A DNA stretch of 32,177 nt, from contig JAKABO010000025.1 in assembly GCA_021796835.1 (NCBI GenBank), positions 1-32,177 of the forward strand, read 5' to 3'. The notes below the pieces were generated by a model. It was not told the origin of the DNA, searched no databases, and saw only the letters and a list, made by a program, of their open reading frames with translations. The translations under genes were made by a program, and so were the position numbers. This document shows, piece by piece, positions 1 through 9,381 of this stretch (positions within the stretch are counted from its first letter, which is position 1; each line of letters starts with the position of its first letter). This DNA is from Pseudomonadota bacterium (GTDB taxonomy: Bacteria > Pseudomonadota > Gammaproteobacteria > Burkholderiales > Ferrovaceae).

Positions 1-18
1 CCTTTTTCCGATTCTGCC

Positions 19-2181
19 ATGGTAGCGCGCACCGATGCCGGCCCGCCGGATTCGGCCCACGGATTGTCCGGACTGGGGCTTCATGCGCGTTATCAGTTGA
101 CGGAATCCTCTCTGATTGCCCAACTCTTTCAACTCATCACGGCGCAGGATCCTGCGGACGAGGAAAGTCAGTGGGCACTTCAGCGCGCCCTCACCAGCGC
201 CCGTCTGCTGAGCGATCTGGAAGCTCACCCGGCGTGCATCGTGGTTGCCCTGTTGCGCGCCCTTCCCTGGTCACGCCAGGAGACGCTGCCTGCGCGTCTG
301 GAACTGGACCCGGAAGTCTGGACCCTGACCCAGGAACTGCACCGTCTGGATCACGTCGTCAATACCCTGGACGTTCAGGATCACCCGAAATCTTCCCGCG
401 CGGAACATCTCGAAGGAATCCGGAAATTATTGCTGAGCCTGGTTCAGGATATTCGGGTGGTCCTCATCGCACTGGCCGAAAGAGTCTGGTTGATGCGCCG
501 CTCCACGGCGCTGGATGAATCCACCCAACGTCAACTGGCCCGCCAGACCCTCGATCTCTATACCCCTCTGGCCAATCGTCTGGGGGTCTGGTTCCTCAAA
601 TGGGAATTGGAAGACCTCTCCCTGCGCGCCCTCGAACCGGAGACTTACAAGACCATCGCGCACCAACTGGACGAACGGTTCATCCAGCGCGAACAGTACA
701 TTGCCCAGTTGATCCAGACGTTGCAGACGCTCCTGCAGAAAAATGGCCTGGTGGCCACCGTGACCGGTCGCCCCAAACATATTTTCAGCATCGTCAAGAA
801 GATGCGTGCCAAGAACCTGTCCCTGGAACGGGTCTACGACATTCGTGCGGTACGGGTCATCGTCGATACCATTCCCGAGTGTTATACCGTCCTCGGTCTG
901 GTCCACCAGTGCTGGGTCCCCGTTGCGGGCGAATTTGACGACTACATCGCCCGCCCCAAGGGCAACCAGTACCGTTCCCTCCATACCGCCGTTTATGGCC
1001 CGGAAAACAAGATCGTGGAAGTTCAGATCCGTACGCATGAAATGCACCGCGATTCGGAACTGGGCATTGCCTCCCATTGGCGCTACAAGGAAGGCGCGCG
1101 GGCAGACCGTTCCTTCGAAGAGCGGGTGGTCTGGTTGCGCCAGATGCTCGATTGGCAACGGGAAGCCGCGCTGAATACCGGCACGCCCCTTCCTCCGGGC
1201 GATGAAACCCTCTTTGTATTCACGCCTCAGGGGCGCATCATCGACCTGCCCCAGGGCGCAACCCCCATCGACTTCGCCTATCACGTCCATTCGGAGTTGG
1301 GCCACCGGTGCCGCGGTGCCAAGGTGGATGGCCGCATGACCCCCCTCAATCAACCCCTGAACAACGGGCAACGGGTGGAAATCCTGACGGTGCGACAAGG
1401 CGGCCCCAGCCGCGACTGGCTGAACCCCGCCTACGGGTATCTCAAAACCCACCGGGCTCAGGCCAAGGTGCGCCAATGGTTCAAAGCGCAGCATTGGGAA
1501 GAAGACCTCAGTCATGGGCGGACCCTTCTCGACAAGTGGATGTCGCGCACGGGCCAGACTGCCCTTTCCCTGGAACAGTTGGCCAATCAGGTCGGCTTTG
1601 CCCGAACGGAAGATTTTCTGGTGGCCCTCGCCCGCAACGAGGTCACCCAGCGCCAACTGGACAACCTTCTTGCGCCCCCCGCGTCCCCACAGGAAATCAC
1701 GCTCCCCCTGACCCCGATGCCCGGTCCTTCCGGCGGCGACCAGGGCGTACTGGTGGTCGGCGTATCCCAGATCGCCACGAGCATCGCCAAATGCTGCAAG
1801 CCCGTGCCCCCCGAACCCATCCTGGGGTTTGTCACGCGCGGACGGGGGGTCAGCATTCACCGCGCCAATTGCCGCAGCCTGGCCGCCCTCACCCATCAAC
1901 AATGGCAACGTCTGATTCCCGTGACCTGGGGAGAACATACCCCGGGCCAACCCTTCACCACGGATATCGGTGTCCTGGGCCAGGACCGGCAGGGGCTCCT
2001 GCGCGATATCTCCGAAGCCTTCACCCGTGAAAAAGTCAACGTCACTGCCGTCAACACCCACACCCACGGAACGCAGGCGCGCATGCGCTTCACCGTTCAG
2101 ATCGACAGTCTGGAACAGTTGGCCCGTACGCTCAAAACCCTGCAGGCCATCCCCGACGTCACGTCCGCCTGGCGCACCTGA
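19..2181 (+). CDS. relA: RelA-type (p)ppGpp synthetase
   Basis: Stringent-response enzyme that transfers pyrophosphate from ATP to GTP/GDP on stalled ribosomes. Visible domains: a degenerate HD hydrolase region (about 50-190) in which the usual HD-TVED signature is replaced by LLRALPW; the synthetase domain (about 245-355) with GRPKHIFSIVKKM, YDIRAVRV and VEVQIRT; a TGS domain (397-457); a Cys-containing zinc-finger region (CC at 592-593, C618); and a C-terminal ACT domain (about 649-718). The EFDD at 305-308 is the acidic ExDD signature of monofunctional RelA, not the RxKD of bifunctional SpoT. Length (720 aa) is near the usual 740. The reading frame is open to the left window edge, so the true start may lie upstream. 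It converges with lolD, 7 bp away. Confidence 0.95.
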   Translation: MVARTDAGPPDSAHGLSGLGLHARYQLTESSLIAQLFQLITAQDPADEESQWALQRALTSARLLSDLEAHPACIVVALLRALPWSRQETLPARLELDPEVWTLTQELHRLDHVVNTLDVQDHPKSSRAEHLEGIRKLLLSLVQDIRVVLIALAERVWLMRRSTALDESTQRQLARQTLDLYTPLANRLGVWFLKWELEDLSLRALEPETYKTIAHQLDERFIQREQYIAQLIQTLQTLLQKNGLVATVTGRPKHIFSIVKKMRAKNLSLERVYDIRAVRVIVDTIPECYTVLGLVHQCWVPVAGEFDDYIARPKGNQYRSLHTAVYGPENKIVEVQIRTHEMHRDSELGIASHWRYKEGARADRSFEERVVWLRQMLDWQREAALNTGTPLPPGDETLFVFTPQGRIIDLPQGATPIDFAYHVHSELGHRCRGAKVDGRMTPLNQPLNNGQRVEILTVRQGGPSRDWLNPAYGYLKTHRAQAKVRQWFKAQHWEEDLSHGRTLLDKWMSRTGQTALSLEQLANQVGFARTEDFLVALARNEVTQRQLDNLLAPPASPQEITLPLTPMPGPSGGDQGVLVVGVSQIATSIAKCCKPVPPEPILGFVTRGRGVSIHRANCRSLAALTHQQWQRLIPVTWGEHTPGQPFTTDIGVLGQDRQGLLRDISEAFTREKVNVTAVNTHTHGTQARMRFTVQIDSLEQLARTLKTLQAIPDVTSAWRT

Positions 2182-2188
2182 ACCGCGG

Positions 2189-2869
2189 TCAAAGGGCCCT
2201 CAGGACTCCCTCTTCCAGACGATAGCGCTTATCCATGCGATCGGCCAGTTCCAGATCATGGGTCGCCATGACCAACCCGGCCCCCTGGCGACGGTTGAGA
2301 CTCAGGATCAGTTCAAAGACATGCCATGCCGTCTGACGGTCCAGATTTCCGGTGGGCTCGTCCGCCAGCACGAGGGAAGGCTGGGTCACCAGGGCACGGG
2401 CCACCGCCGCCCGTTGCCGCTCTCCGCCGGAGAGTTCGCCGGGACGGTGGTGCAAGCGCTGTCCCAGACCCACCGCTTCCAACATTTCTGTCGCCCTCCG
2501 GCAGGCCGATGCAGAGTCGATGCGCGCAATGGACAGCGGCAACATGACATTTTCCAGCGCAGAAAACTCGGCCAGCAGGTGGTGGAACTGGTACACGAAA
2601 CCCAGGTGGCGATTTCGCAAACGCCCGATCTGGGCATCGCTCAAACTGGTCAGGTTTTGTCCGCACAGGGAGACCTGCCCCTCATTGGGGCGATCCAACC
2701 CGCCCAGCACATGCAGCAAGGTACTTTTGCCGCTTCCGGAAGCCCCCAGAATGGCAATCTGTTCCCCCTCCCGGACTTCCAGGTCGAGACCGCGCAGAAC
2801 CGGGACTTCATCGGCAGCCAGACTGAAGCGCCGGGTGATGCCCTGACACTGCAGAAGCCGCTCACTCAT
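2189..2869 (-). CDS. lolD: Lipoprotein-releasing ABC transporter ATPase LolD
   Basis: Cytoplasmic ATPase that powers extraction of outer-membrane lipoproteins from the inner membrane for hand-over to LolA. The 226-aa protein has Walker A GASGSGKST (about 41-49), Q-loop region FVYQFHHLL (the FQ-H-LL hallmark of the LolD/MacB group), signature LSGGERQR and Walker B LVLADEPTG, followed by the H-loop MATHD. Its start overlaps the end of the permease gene by 8 bp, so it is the last gene of the prfB-lysS-lolC-lolD operon and is probably translationally coupled. Confidence 0.95.
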   Translation of the reverse strand: MSERLLQCQGITRRFSLAADEVPVLRGLDLEVREGEQIAILGASGSGKSTLLHVLGGLDRPNEGQVSLCGQNLTSLSDAQIGRLRNRHLGFVYQFHHLLAEFSALENVMLPLSIARIDSASACRRATEMLEAVGLGQRLHHRPGELSGGERQRAAVARALVTQPSLVLADEPTGNLDRQTAWHVFELILSLNRRQGAGLVMATHDLELADRMDKRYRLEEGVLRAL

Positions 2870-4106
2870 AACGCAAAGCCTCGGCAGGTTGAACGCGCGC
2901 CGCCCGCCAACTGGGGTAGAGAGTCGCCAGCAAGGTCAGGATCAGCGCAGTGATCGCAATACTCAGCACATCGCCCCGCTGCAGGTCGGAGGGCAATTCG
3001 GAAATGAAATAGATCTGGGGGGAAAGAAAATGCACGCCCAGCACTTTTTCGATGAAGGGGACGATGACCCGGATGTTGAGGGCCGTCACCACGCCCAGCG
3101 CCACGCCAATGCCCATCCCGATCACGCCGATCAGGGCTCCCTGGATCATGAAGATCACCAGGATACTGGCAGGCGAGGCCCCCAGGGTACGCAAAATCGC
3201 AATATCGGCCTGCTTGTCCGTCACCACCATGACCAGGGTGGATACAATGTTGAAAGCCGCCACGGCCACGATCAGCAACAGGATGATGAACATCATGGTC
3301 TTTTCCAGGGCCACGGCATGGAAAAGATTGGCGTGCTCCTGGGTCCAGTCCGTCAGCCAGGCATCCACCGTCAGGGTCGATGCCAGTCGATGGGCCACGC
3401 TCGGTGCCAGCATGAGGTCCTTCAACTTGAGGCGGACACCCGTCACGTTCTCCCCCAGACGAAACAGCGCCTGGGCATCGTTCAGGTGAATCAGGGCCAA
3501 CCCGCTGTCATATTCGTACATCCCCACATGAAACAGCCCCACCACCCTGAACTGCTTGAGACGGGGCAACATGCCCGCCGGCGTCACCTGCCCCTGGGGC
3601 GTGATGAGCACCACCTTGTCCCCCACCGACAAATGTAATGCCTGGGCCAGTTCCTGCCCCAACACGATGCCAAATTCATGGGGTTTGAGGTCGCTCATGT
3701 GCCCGGCCACCATGTGCTGGTCCAGATCCGCCACCTGGCGCTCCTGGGCTGGCAAGATTCCCCGCACCATCGTGCCCTGGACCAGATCGTCATTGGCCAG
3801 CATGGCCTGTCCATTGACATAGGGCGCCGTACCGATGACTTCCGGATCCCGTCGGGCTTCCGCCGCGACCTGGGGCCAGTTGGCCAGGGACTGGCCGCTG
3901 CCAAAGATCTGCACATGGGAAGCCACCCCCAGGATACGCTCGCGCATTTCCTTCTGGAAACCGTTCATGACCGACAGAACCACGATCAGCGCCGCCACCC
4001 CCAGAGCAATCCCCGCCATGGAAATGAGGGAAATGAACGAGATGAAGTGGTTGCGCCGTTTGGCCCGGGTATAACGCAACCCGACGGTAAGTTCAAACCA
4101 CTTCAA
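2862..4106 (-). CDS. lolC: Lipoprotein-releasing system permease LolC/LolE
   Basis: Inner-membrane permease of the Lol lipoprotein exporter, 414 aa, FtsX/MacB-type. A cytoplasmic N-terminal stretch with the family hallmark [13 protein letters not shown] is followed by TM1 (about 25-50), a large periplasmic domain, and three C-terminal membrane helices (about 270-300, 315-345 and 378-400), ending in the conserved [17 protein letters not shown]. Only one permease gene is present beside lolD, so the transporter may use this protein as a homodimer (the LolF-type arrangement) or a LolE may be encoded elsewhere. The start overlaps the lysS stop by 4 bp (ATGA). Confidence 0.93.
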   Translation of the reverse strand: MKWFELTVGLRYTRAKRRNHFISFISLISMAGIALGVAALIVVLSVMNGFQKEMRERILGVASHVQIFGSGQSLANWPQVAAEARRDPEVIGTAPYVNGQAMLANDDLVQGTMVRGILPAQERQVADLDQHMVAGHMSDLKPHEFGIVLGQELAQALHLSVGDKVVLITPQGQVTPAGMLPRLKQFRVVGLFHVGMYEYDSGLALIHLNDAQALFRLGENVTGVRLKLKDLMLAPSVAHRLASTLTVDAWLTDWTQEHANLFHAVALEKTMMFIILLLIVAVAAFNIVSTLVMVVTDKQADIAILRTLGASPASILVIFMIQGALIGVIGMGIGVALGVVTALNIRVIVPFIEKVLGVHFLSPQIYFISELPSDLQRGDVLSIAITALILTLLATLYPSWRAARVQPAEALRYE

Positions 4107-5590
4107 GAGACTTCCTGACGCATCTGGGGAAAGAGGATGACATCCCGAATCGACGGGCTGTCGGTCAACAGCATGACCAGTCGGTCGATCCCGATCCCTT
4201 CGCCCGCCGTGGGCGGCAAACCGTATTCCAGGGCGCGGATGTAGTCGGCGTCATAGTGCATGGCTTCCTGATCGCCCGCTTCCTTCTGGCGGACCTGGGC
4301 CTGGAAACGTTCCGCCTGATCCTCGGCATCGTTCAATTCCGAGAAACCGTTCGCCAGTTCCCGTCCCACCACGAACAATTCGAAACGTTCGGTGACTTCG
4401 GGATTCGCATCACTGCGCCGGGCAAGGGGCGAGACTTCCGCCGGGTAGTCGATGATAAAGGTCGGTTCAAAGAGAAGGGACTCGGTGGTTTCCTCGAAAA
4501 GGGCCAGTTGCAGGGTGCCCACGGAAGCACTCGGCGGCACCTTGGCGCCCAGTCGGGTCAACTCCTGCACCAGTTCCACCGGATCATTCAGACGGTCCGC
4601 CGTGTAAGCGGGATGATACATTTCCAGAGCCTGAGCCAGAGTCAACCGCTGAAACGGTCGCCCCAGATCGAGCGCCCGTCCTCCGTAACTGAGCACCGTC
4701 GTGCCCAGCACTTCCTGAGCCACGAAACGGAGCAGGGCTTCCGTCAGGTCCATGAGCGCACGGTAGTCCTGATAGGCCGCATAGAACTCGATCATGGTGA
4801 ATTCGGGATTGTGACGGGTCGACAACCCTTCGTTGCGGAAATTCCGATTGATCTCGAACACCCGTTCCATGCCCCCCACCACCAGGCGTTTGAGATATAA
4901 CTCGGGGGCAATGCGCAGGTACAGATCACAGTCGAGGGCATTGTGGTGCGTCACGAAGGGACGAGCCGCCGCTCCCCCGGGAATGGGGTGCATCATGGGG
5001 GTTTCCACTTCCAGAAAGCGGCGCGCCACCAGGAACTCGCGCACCTTCTGCACGATTTTGCTGCGCTGGATGAAGACCTGTCGGGAATGTTCGTTGGTGA
5101 TCAGATCCAGATACCGCTGCCGGTACTTCTGCTCCTGGTCGGTCAGTCCGTGGAACTTTTCCGGAAGGGGGCGCAGGGATTTGACCAGCAACCGCACCGC
5201 CGTGACCCGGAGAGTCAACTCTCCCATGCGGGTTTTGAACAGGGTGCCCCGTACCCCCAGAATGTCGCCCAGATCCCAATGCTTGAAGTCCTGATAGACG
5301 TCCTCCCCCACCAGATCCTTCTGCAAAAAAATCTGGAGGCGCCCCGTGCCGTCCTGCAGGGTGGCAAAACTGGCTTTCCCCATGAGGCGCTTGAGCACCA
5401 GACGCCCCGCCAGTTGCCCATGCACTTCGCGCGCCTCGAAATCGGCCTCGCTCAGTGCGCCGTACTGTTCGTGCAGGTCAGCTGCTTCGTGGAGGCGCCG
5501 GAAATCGTTGGGGAAGGCCACGCCCCGGGAGCGTAGCGCCTGCAACTTGGCACGCCGTTCCTGAACCAATGAATTATCTTCTTCATGCAT
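4103..5590 (-). CDS. lysS: Lysyl-tRNA synthetase, class II
   Basis: Charges tRNA-Lys with lysine. The 495-aa protein has an N-terminal OB-fold anticodon-binding domain (about 50-160, with [20 protein letters not shown]) and a class II catalytic core: motif 2 [20 protein letters not shown] (about 252-271) and motif 3 [20 protein letters not shown] near the C-terminus. Length matches the family (about 500 aa). It follows prfB by 4 bp; prfB-lysS is a widely conserved proteobacterial pair. Confidence 0.97.
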   Translation of the reverse strand: MHEEDNSLVQERRAKLQALRSRGVAFPNDFRRLHEAADLHEQYGALSEADFEAREVHGQLAGRLVLKRLMGKASFATLQDGTGRLQIFLQKDLVGEDVYQDFKHWDLGDILGVRGTLFKTRMGELTLRVTAVRLLVKSLRPLPEKFHGLTDQEQKYRQRYLDLITNEHSRQVFIQRSKIVQKVREFLVARRFLEVETPMMHPIPGGAAARPFVTHHNALDCDLYLRIAPELYLKRLVVGGMERVFEINRNFRNEGLSTRHNPEFTMIEFYAAYQDYRALMDLTEALLRFVAQEVLGTTVLSYGGRALDLGRPFQRLTLAQALEMYHPAYTADRLNDPVELVQELTRLGAKVPPSASVGTLQLALFEETTESLLFEPTFIIDYPAEVSPLARRSDANPEVTERFELFVVGRELANGFSELNDAEDQAERFQAQVRQKEAGDQEAMHYDADYIRALEYGLPPTAGEGIGIDRLVMLLTDSPSIRDVILFPQMRQEVS

Positions 5591-5594
5591 CCCG

Positions 5595-6699
5595 TCATAC
5601 TCCCTGCTTCAAACTGGCCTCGATGAATTCCTCCAGGTCGCCATCCAGTACGGCCTGGGTATTCCCCACTTCCACACCGGTGCGCAGATCCTTGATGCGT
5701 GACTGGTCGAGCACGTAGGAACGAATCTGGTGCCCCCAGCCGATGTCCGTCTTGCTGTCTTCCATGGCCTGTTTTTCTGCCGTACGCTTGCGCAATTCGG
5801 CTTCGTATAACTTCGATTTCAACATGGCCATGGCTTCAGCCCGATTGCGGTGCTGGGAACGGTCGCTCTGGCATTGGACCACGATCCCCGAGGGCGCATG
5901 GGTGAGGCGTACCGCCGAATCGGTCTTGTTGATGTGCTGACCGCCCGCGCCCGAGGCACGGAAGGTATCGATGCGCAGATCGGCCGGATTGATTTCCACT
6001 TCGATGGAATCATCCACCTCGGGATACACGAAGACGGAGGCAAAGGATGTATGGCGCCGATTGCCGGAATCGAAAGGGGATTTACGCACCAGACGGTGAA
6101 CCCCCGTCTCGGTTCGCAGGTGGCCAAACGCATAGCTCCCCGTCAATTTGAGGGAAGCGCTCTTGATGCCGGCTACTTCGCCCGGCGACTCTTCCAGGAT
6201 TTCCACCCCGAACCCCTTGCGCTCGGCATAGCGCACATACATGCGCAACAGCATGGCTGCCCAGTCCTGGGCCTCCGTCCCGCCCGATCCCGCCTGAATA
6301 TCCAGAAACCCATTGGCAGAGTCCAGGGGATGAGAGAACATCCGTCGAAACTCCATGACGCCCACCCGTTTGTCTATGGTCGCCAGATCCGCCGCAACCG
6401 CCTGCAGGGTCTCTTCATCGGCCTCTGCCAGGGCCAATGCAAAAAGTTCGTGACTTTCCTCGAGGGCCTGGGTACACCCGTGCATTTCGTCCACCACTTC
6501 TTCCAGCGTCTTGCGTTCACGCCCCAATTCCTGACTTCTTTTGCTGTCCTGCCAGAGCGCCGGATCTTCCGAAAGACGAATGACCTCGTTCAGGCGCTCG
6601 ACTTTGGCGTCGAAGTCAAAGATACCTCCGCAGGGCCTGAAGACGCAGAGTCAGGTCCTGTTGAAGGGTTTCCAGGGCATTCAGTTGTTCCGCTTCCAT
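5595..6699 (-). CDS. prfB: Peptide chain release factor 2, with programmed +1 frameshift
   Basis: RF2 recognises UGA and UAA and triggers peptide release. The gene needs joining: ATG at complement 6699 opens a 27-codon frame ending CTT (6621-6619) then TGA (6618-6616). Skipping T6618 gives GAC (6617-6615) and continues the long frame to 5595, about 367 aa in total (E. coli RF2 is 365). The slip site has all known parts: an internal Shine-Dalgarno-like GGAGG three bases before CTT-TGA-C. Further on are the stop-recognition motif SPF (VRKSPFDSG) and the catalytic GGQ ([10 protein letters not shown]). Autoregulation is inferred from the family: low RF2 stalls ribosomes at the UGA and promotes the shift. 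It heads the prfB-lysS-lolC-lolD operon. Confidence 0.96.
6616..6629 (-). promoter_or_regulatory. prfB programmed +1 frameshift site
   Basis: On the minus strand the sequence reads GGAGG-TAT-CTT-TGA-C. The GGAGG acts as an internal anti-SD pairing site, CTT is the slippery P-site codon and TGA is the slow in-frame stop recognised by RF2 itself. The upstream 27 codons and the downstream frame are both needed for a normal-length RF2, so the shift is functional and not a sequencing artefact. Confidence 0.95.
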
Positions 6700-6729
6700 G
6701 GGATGAAATTCTCGCCAATAAAGCCTTGG

Positions 6730-6735
6730 ATTATA
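6730..6735 (-). promoter_or_regulatory. Candidate -10 box of the prfB operon
   Basis: A perfect TATAAT lies on the minus strand 31 bp upstream of the prfB ATG, in the short gap after the COG4255 gene. No convincing -35 box is seen at 16-18 bp. The predicted transcript start is near 6723, giving a leader of about 24 nt. Confidence 0.5.
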
Positions 6736-6759
6736 CCCCGGGAAGCCCGTCCCTGCCCA

Positions 6760-7650
6760 TCAGGATTCGCGCAGGGGACGAACGCCCGGCATCTGCATCA
6801 GAGGCAGGACTTTACGCCAGAACCGCCAGCGCTGGGAATGGCGCAGGACCACCTGTCCACTGAAGCGTCCTTCCAGCGCCACCAGAGTCAGGGTTTCGAG
6901 GGTTCCCTGACGCAACTGAGCCTGCCAGTACCGCCAGTGCGTCTCCAAAAAGTCCTCGAGGGCGGCCACCCATCCCTCCGCGTCGCCATAGGCAGAAGGG
7001 GCACGCAAACTCTCCACCACCTCATGTACCGGCTCGGTGCACGCTTCATCCCATAACCAGACCCCGCTGATCACCCGCTGTCCCCGCGCCTCGCGCGCCT
7101 GGTTGAGGGGATGGTCGTGCAGGACCATCTGGATCTCGTTGAAGCGGGCTTGCCACAGACCGCGCTGGGCCCCACGCGGCAAGTGACCGTCGATATTGCG
7201 CCCAACCCGTTGCAGGGGAGGCGTCGTCTCGATTTCCGGGAGCGTGGAAAGCCCCAACAGCCAGCGGGTCGGCGTCACCTCGTGAAAATACAGGCCGTCC
7301 ACCGCAAAATGGGCATTGAGATCTTCCCGCAATCCACGACTTTCTTCTGCGCTCAGCCCAAACGTATAATCATCGTGCAAAATCAACCCGTCCCCTTCCA
7401 CATGCAGGTGAATGGGGTCCGCACATAACCAGTGGGGAGCCGTGTGAAAAACTCCCGTTTCCCGGGCGCGCCGCACACTCTCCGAGGTCGTTTTTCCGTC
7501 GGGCGGCCACTGGGCCAGCGTCAGGGGCCGCCCGAAGACCTCCCGGTCCCCCTGACTCCAGGCTTTTTCCAACCCTGGAACAGCCGGCACTTCCGAATCG
7601 GGCAAGGCCGGAAACAGGCCCGGCACCACCAACGTCTTATGAGTTGGCAT
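6760..7650 (-). CDS. COG4255/RpfE-like conserved protein
   Basis: 296-aa soluble protein resembling the proteobacterial family annotated as RpfE-type regulatory protein or cofactor-independent phosphoglycerate-mutase-like. Recognisable features are the N-terminal VVPGLFP, the central [13 protein letters not shown] and [13 protein letters not shown], and [11 protein letters not shown] followed by [13 protein letters not shown]. No signal peptide or membrane segment is seen. In Xanthomonas the rpfE gene lies in the recJ-prfB-lysS neighbourhood, and here too the gene is immediately upstream of prfB-lysS, which supports the assignment. The first 14 bp overlap the 3' end of rimO, so the two are probably co-transcribed. 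The biochemical function is unknown; the mutase label should not be taken as an activity. Confidence 0.75.
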   Translation of the reverse strand: MPTHKTLVVPGLFPALPDSEVPAVPGLEKAWSQGDREVFGRPLTLAQWPPDGKTTSESVRRARETGVFHTAPHWLCADPIHLHVEGDGLILHDDYTFGLSAEESRGLREDLNAHFAVDGLYFHEVTPTRWLLGLSTLPEIETTPPLQRVGRNIDGHLPRGAQRGLWQARFNEIQMVLHDHPLNQAREARGQRVISGVWLWDEACTEPVHEVVESLRAPSAYGDAEGWVAALEDFLETHWRYWQAQLRQGTLETLTLVALEGRFSGQVVLRHSQRWRFWRKVLPLMQMPGVRPLRES

Positions 7651-8986
7651 GACCCACCCTGAAGCCGCTCAAGTCGTGGGCCGTGGCCTCTTCGATGCGG
7701 ACGGTCACAAACTCGCCGACCTTGAATCCCGCGCCGGGGGCAATGGCCACGATGCCATCGATTTCCGGCGCATCGGCCGCACTGCGCCCCACGGCGCCCC
7801 CCTCGGGCGTCAATTCATCCACCAGCACCTGACAATCGCGCCCCACGAAACGTTGCAGGCGCCGGGCGCTGATCTCCTCCTGGCACGCCATGAAACGTGC
7901 CTGGCGCTCTTCGCGCAGGGCAGCAGGCACGGGATCCGGCAGCGCATTGGCGGTAGCCCCTTCCACCGGAGAATAGGCAAAACAGCCCACCCGGTCCAGT
8001 TGGGCCTCTCCCAGAAAATCCAGCAATTGCCGGAAGTCCTCTTCCGTTTCCCCAGGAAAACCCACGATGAAGGTGCTGCGCAAGGTCAGGTCGGGACAGT
8101 CACGACGCCAGGCCTGAATGCGCTCCAGGGTCCGCTCCACATCCCCCGGCCGCTTCATGGCCCGCAGGATGCGCGGGCTGGCATGCTGCAGGGGAACGTC
8201 GAGATAGGGCAGAACCAGCCCTTCGGCCATGAGGGGAATCAACTCGTCCACATGGGGATACGGATAAACGTAATGCAGGCGCACCCAGGCCCCCATCTGG
8301 CCCAGGGCACGAGCCAGTTCCGTCATGCGGGTGCGCAGGGGGCGTCCCTGCCAGAAGCCCGTTCGATACCGCACATCCACGCCATAGGCGCTGGTATCCT
8401 GGGAAATCACCAACAATTCCCGAACCCCGGCCTGGACCAGGTGTTCCGCCTCCTGCAAGACTTCCCCGAGCGGACGGCTGACCAGGTCACCGCGCAGGGA
8501 AGGAATGATACAGAACGTGCAGCGATGATTGCATCCTTCGGAAATCTTGAGATAGGCGTAATGTGCCGGTGTCAGTTTTATCCCCTGGGGTGGAATCAAG
8601 CTGGTGAAGGGATCATGACGCTGCGGCAGATGTTCGTGCAAGGCCTGCATCACCCCCGCCTGGTCGTGGGGTCCCGTAATGGCCAGTACCTGCGGATATG
8701 CCGAGAGAATCTTGCCCGCCTGAGCCCCCAGGCAGCCGGTCACGATGACTCGCCCGTTTTCCGCCAGCGCTTCTCCGATGGCCTCCAGGGACTCCTCGAT
8801 GGCCGATTCGATGAAGCCGCAAGTATTCACCACCACCACGTCCGCCCCGCCATAATCCCCCACCACCTCATACCCCTCAGCCCGGACCTGAGTCAGGATA
8901 CGTTCGGCGTCCACCAGTGCCTTGGGACACCCCAGGGAGACAAAACCGACGCGCGGCACGGAAGAAGAAGGTTGACGGTTCACCAC
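7637..8986 (-). CDS. rimO: Ribosomal protein S12 methylthiotransferase RimO
   Basis: Radical SAM enzyme that adds a methylthio group to the conserved aspartate of ribosomal protein S12. The N-terminal UPF0004 domain carries the cysteines of the auxiliary cluster (SLGCPKA, NTCGF, TGCLGAQ). The radical SAM motif is CNHRCTFC, and a TRAM domain closes the C-terminus. The open frame extends further upstream, but the extension is non-conserved and crosses a terminator hairpin. A good AAGGAG lies 6 nt before GTG at 8986 (a second GTG follows at 8983), giving about 449 aa against about 441 in E. coli, so I chose 8986. Confidence 0.94.
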   Translation of the reverse strand: MVNRQPSSSVPRVGFVSLGCPKALVDAERILTQVRAEGYEVVGDYGGADVVVVNTCGFIESAIEESLEAIGEALAENGRVIVTGCLGAQAGKILSAYPQVLAITGPHDQAGVMQALHEHLPQRHDPFTSLIPPQGIKLTPAHYAYLKISEGCNHRCTFCIIPSLRGDLVSRPLGEVLQEAEHLVQAGVRELLVISQDTSAYGVDVRYRTGFWQGRPLRTRMTELARALGQMGAWVRLHYVYPYPHVDELIPLMAEGLVLPYLDVPLQHASPRILRAMKRPGDVERTLERIQAWRRDCPDLTLRSTFIVGFPGETEEDFRQLLDFLGEAQLDRVGCFAYSPVEGATANALPDPVPAALREERQARFMACQEEISARRLQRFVGRDCQVLVDELTPEGGAVGRSAADAPEIDGIVAIAPGAGFKVGEFVTVRIEEATAHDLSGFRVGHANS

Positions 8987-9056
8987 AATAAACTCCTTGA
9001 CGGTCAATGGGCCCCACCGGAACGCGGAACCCCTTGCCCCTATGGTAGCAGAGGAC

Positions 9057-9088
9057 AAAAAAAACCCGCAGAGTCTGTTCTGCGGGTT
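9057..9088 (-). terminator. Rho-independent terminator upstream of rimO
   Basis: On the minus strand a perfect 10-bp stem (arms 9079-9088 and 9063-9072, core CCCGCAG/CTGCGGG) with a 6-nt loop is followed directly by a run of T residues (8 A on the plus strand at 9057-9064). It points left, towards rimO, and no protein-coding gene precedes it on that strand. It therefore ends either a small RNA or an attenuated rimO leader. Confidence 0.85.
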
Positions 9089-9195
9089 GAAGCCTCTATC
9101 GAAAGGAAACCTTTGCAATAAAGGAGGAGGAGACAAAATTCGGGTCAGAAAATCAGGGGGTCTGACACCCCGGTTCGCCTATGCTGCAGCGCACA
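9057..9195 (-). ncRNA. Candidate small RNA or attenuated rimO leader (about 140 nt)
   Basis: A sigma70-type promoter on the minus strand (perfect TTGACA at 9230-9225, 17-bp spacer, TAATCT at 9207-9202) would start a transcript near 9195 that stops at the terminator 9088-9057. The RNA holds a GGGGU/ACCCC hairpin (about 9171-9157), a single-stranded pyrimidine run CTCCTCCTCCTTT (about 9131-9119) that is complementary to Shine-Dalgarno sequences, a small AAAGG/CCTTT hairpin, and the terminator. No ORF of note lies within it. The family is not recognised. Readthrough would reach rimO, whose own promoter is not obvious, so attenuation is an equal alternative. Confidence 0.45.
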
Positions 9196-9201
9196 ATTTC
9201 A

Positions 9202-9230
9202 AGATTACCGGAGCAAAAGTTTCTTGTCAA
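9202..9230 (-). promoter_or_regulatory. Sigma70-like promoter for the small RNA/rimO leader
   Basis: The minus strand reads TTGACA (9230-9225), 17 bp, then TAATCT (9207-9202). The -35 is perfect and the -10 keeps positions 1, 2 and 6 of the consensus. It lies just downstream of the TGTTGC-ACC-GCAACA palindrome. Confidence 0.55.
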
Positions 9231-9238
9231 CATTTATT

Positions 9239-9253
9239 TGTTGCACCGCAACA
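9239..9253. promoter_or_regulatory. Palindrome TGTTGC-ACC-GCAACA, candidate PhaR-type operator
   Basis: A perfect 6-bp inverted repeat with a 3-bp centre lies between the leftward small-RNA promoter and the phaR start (9382). TGC/GCA-rich dyads of this kind are the known style of PhaR binding sites, and PhaR proteins commonly control their own gene. The assignment is by resemblance and position only. Confidence 0.4.
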
Positions 9254-9381
9254 TTGCCGGCCTGCCTGGAACATCGGAATCATCTCATTGTTTTATTAAT
9301 ATTTTATTAAATACCCCACCATCATCCCCGATTCATGGAATAATGCCCCTATTGTGCTGCACCATACACAGGACAAAGCCT

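Noticed and set aside
427-2067. 546-codon antisense open frame opposite relA
   Set aside because: Low-complexity composition, no recognisable motif, and it mirrors a fully conserved relA; a codon-bias shadow in GC-rich DNA.
2889-3638. 249-codon His/Gln-rich plus-strand frame opposite lolC
   Set aside because: The His/Gln-rich composition comes from complementing membrane-helix codons; lolC is conserved.
7649-9121. 490-codon plus-strand open frame opposite rimO
   Set aside because: Shadow of rimO; the sense protein has all expected radical SAM motifs.
8987-9136. N-terminal extension of rimO to 9136
   Set aside because: It would have to be translated through an intrinsic terminator, is not conserved, and a good ribosome-binding site precedes GTG 8986.
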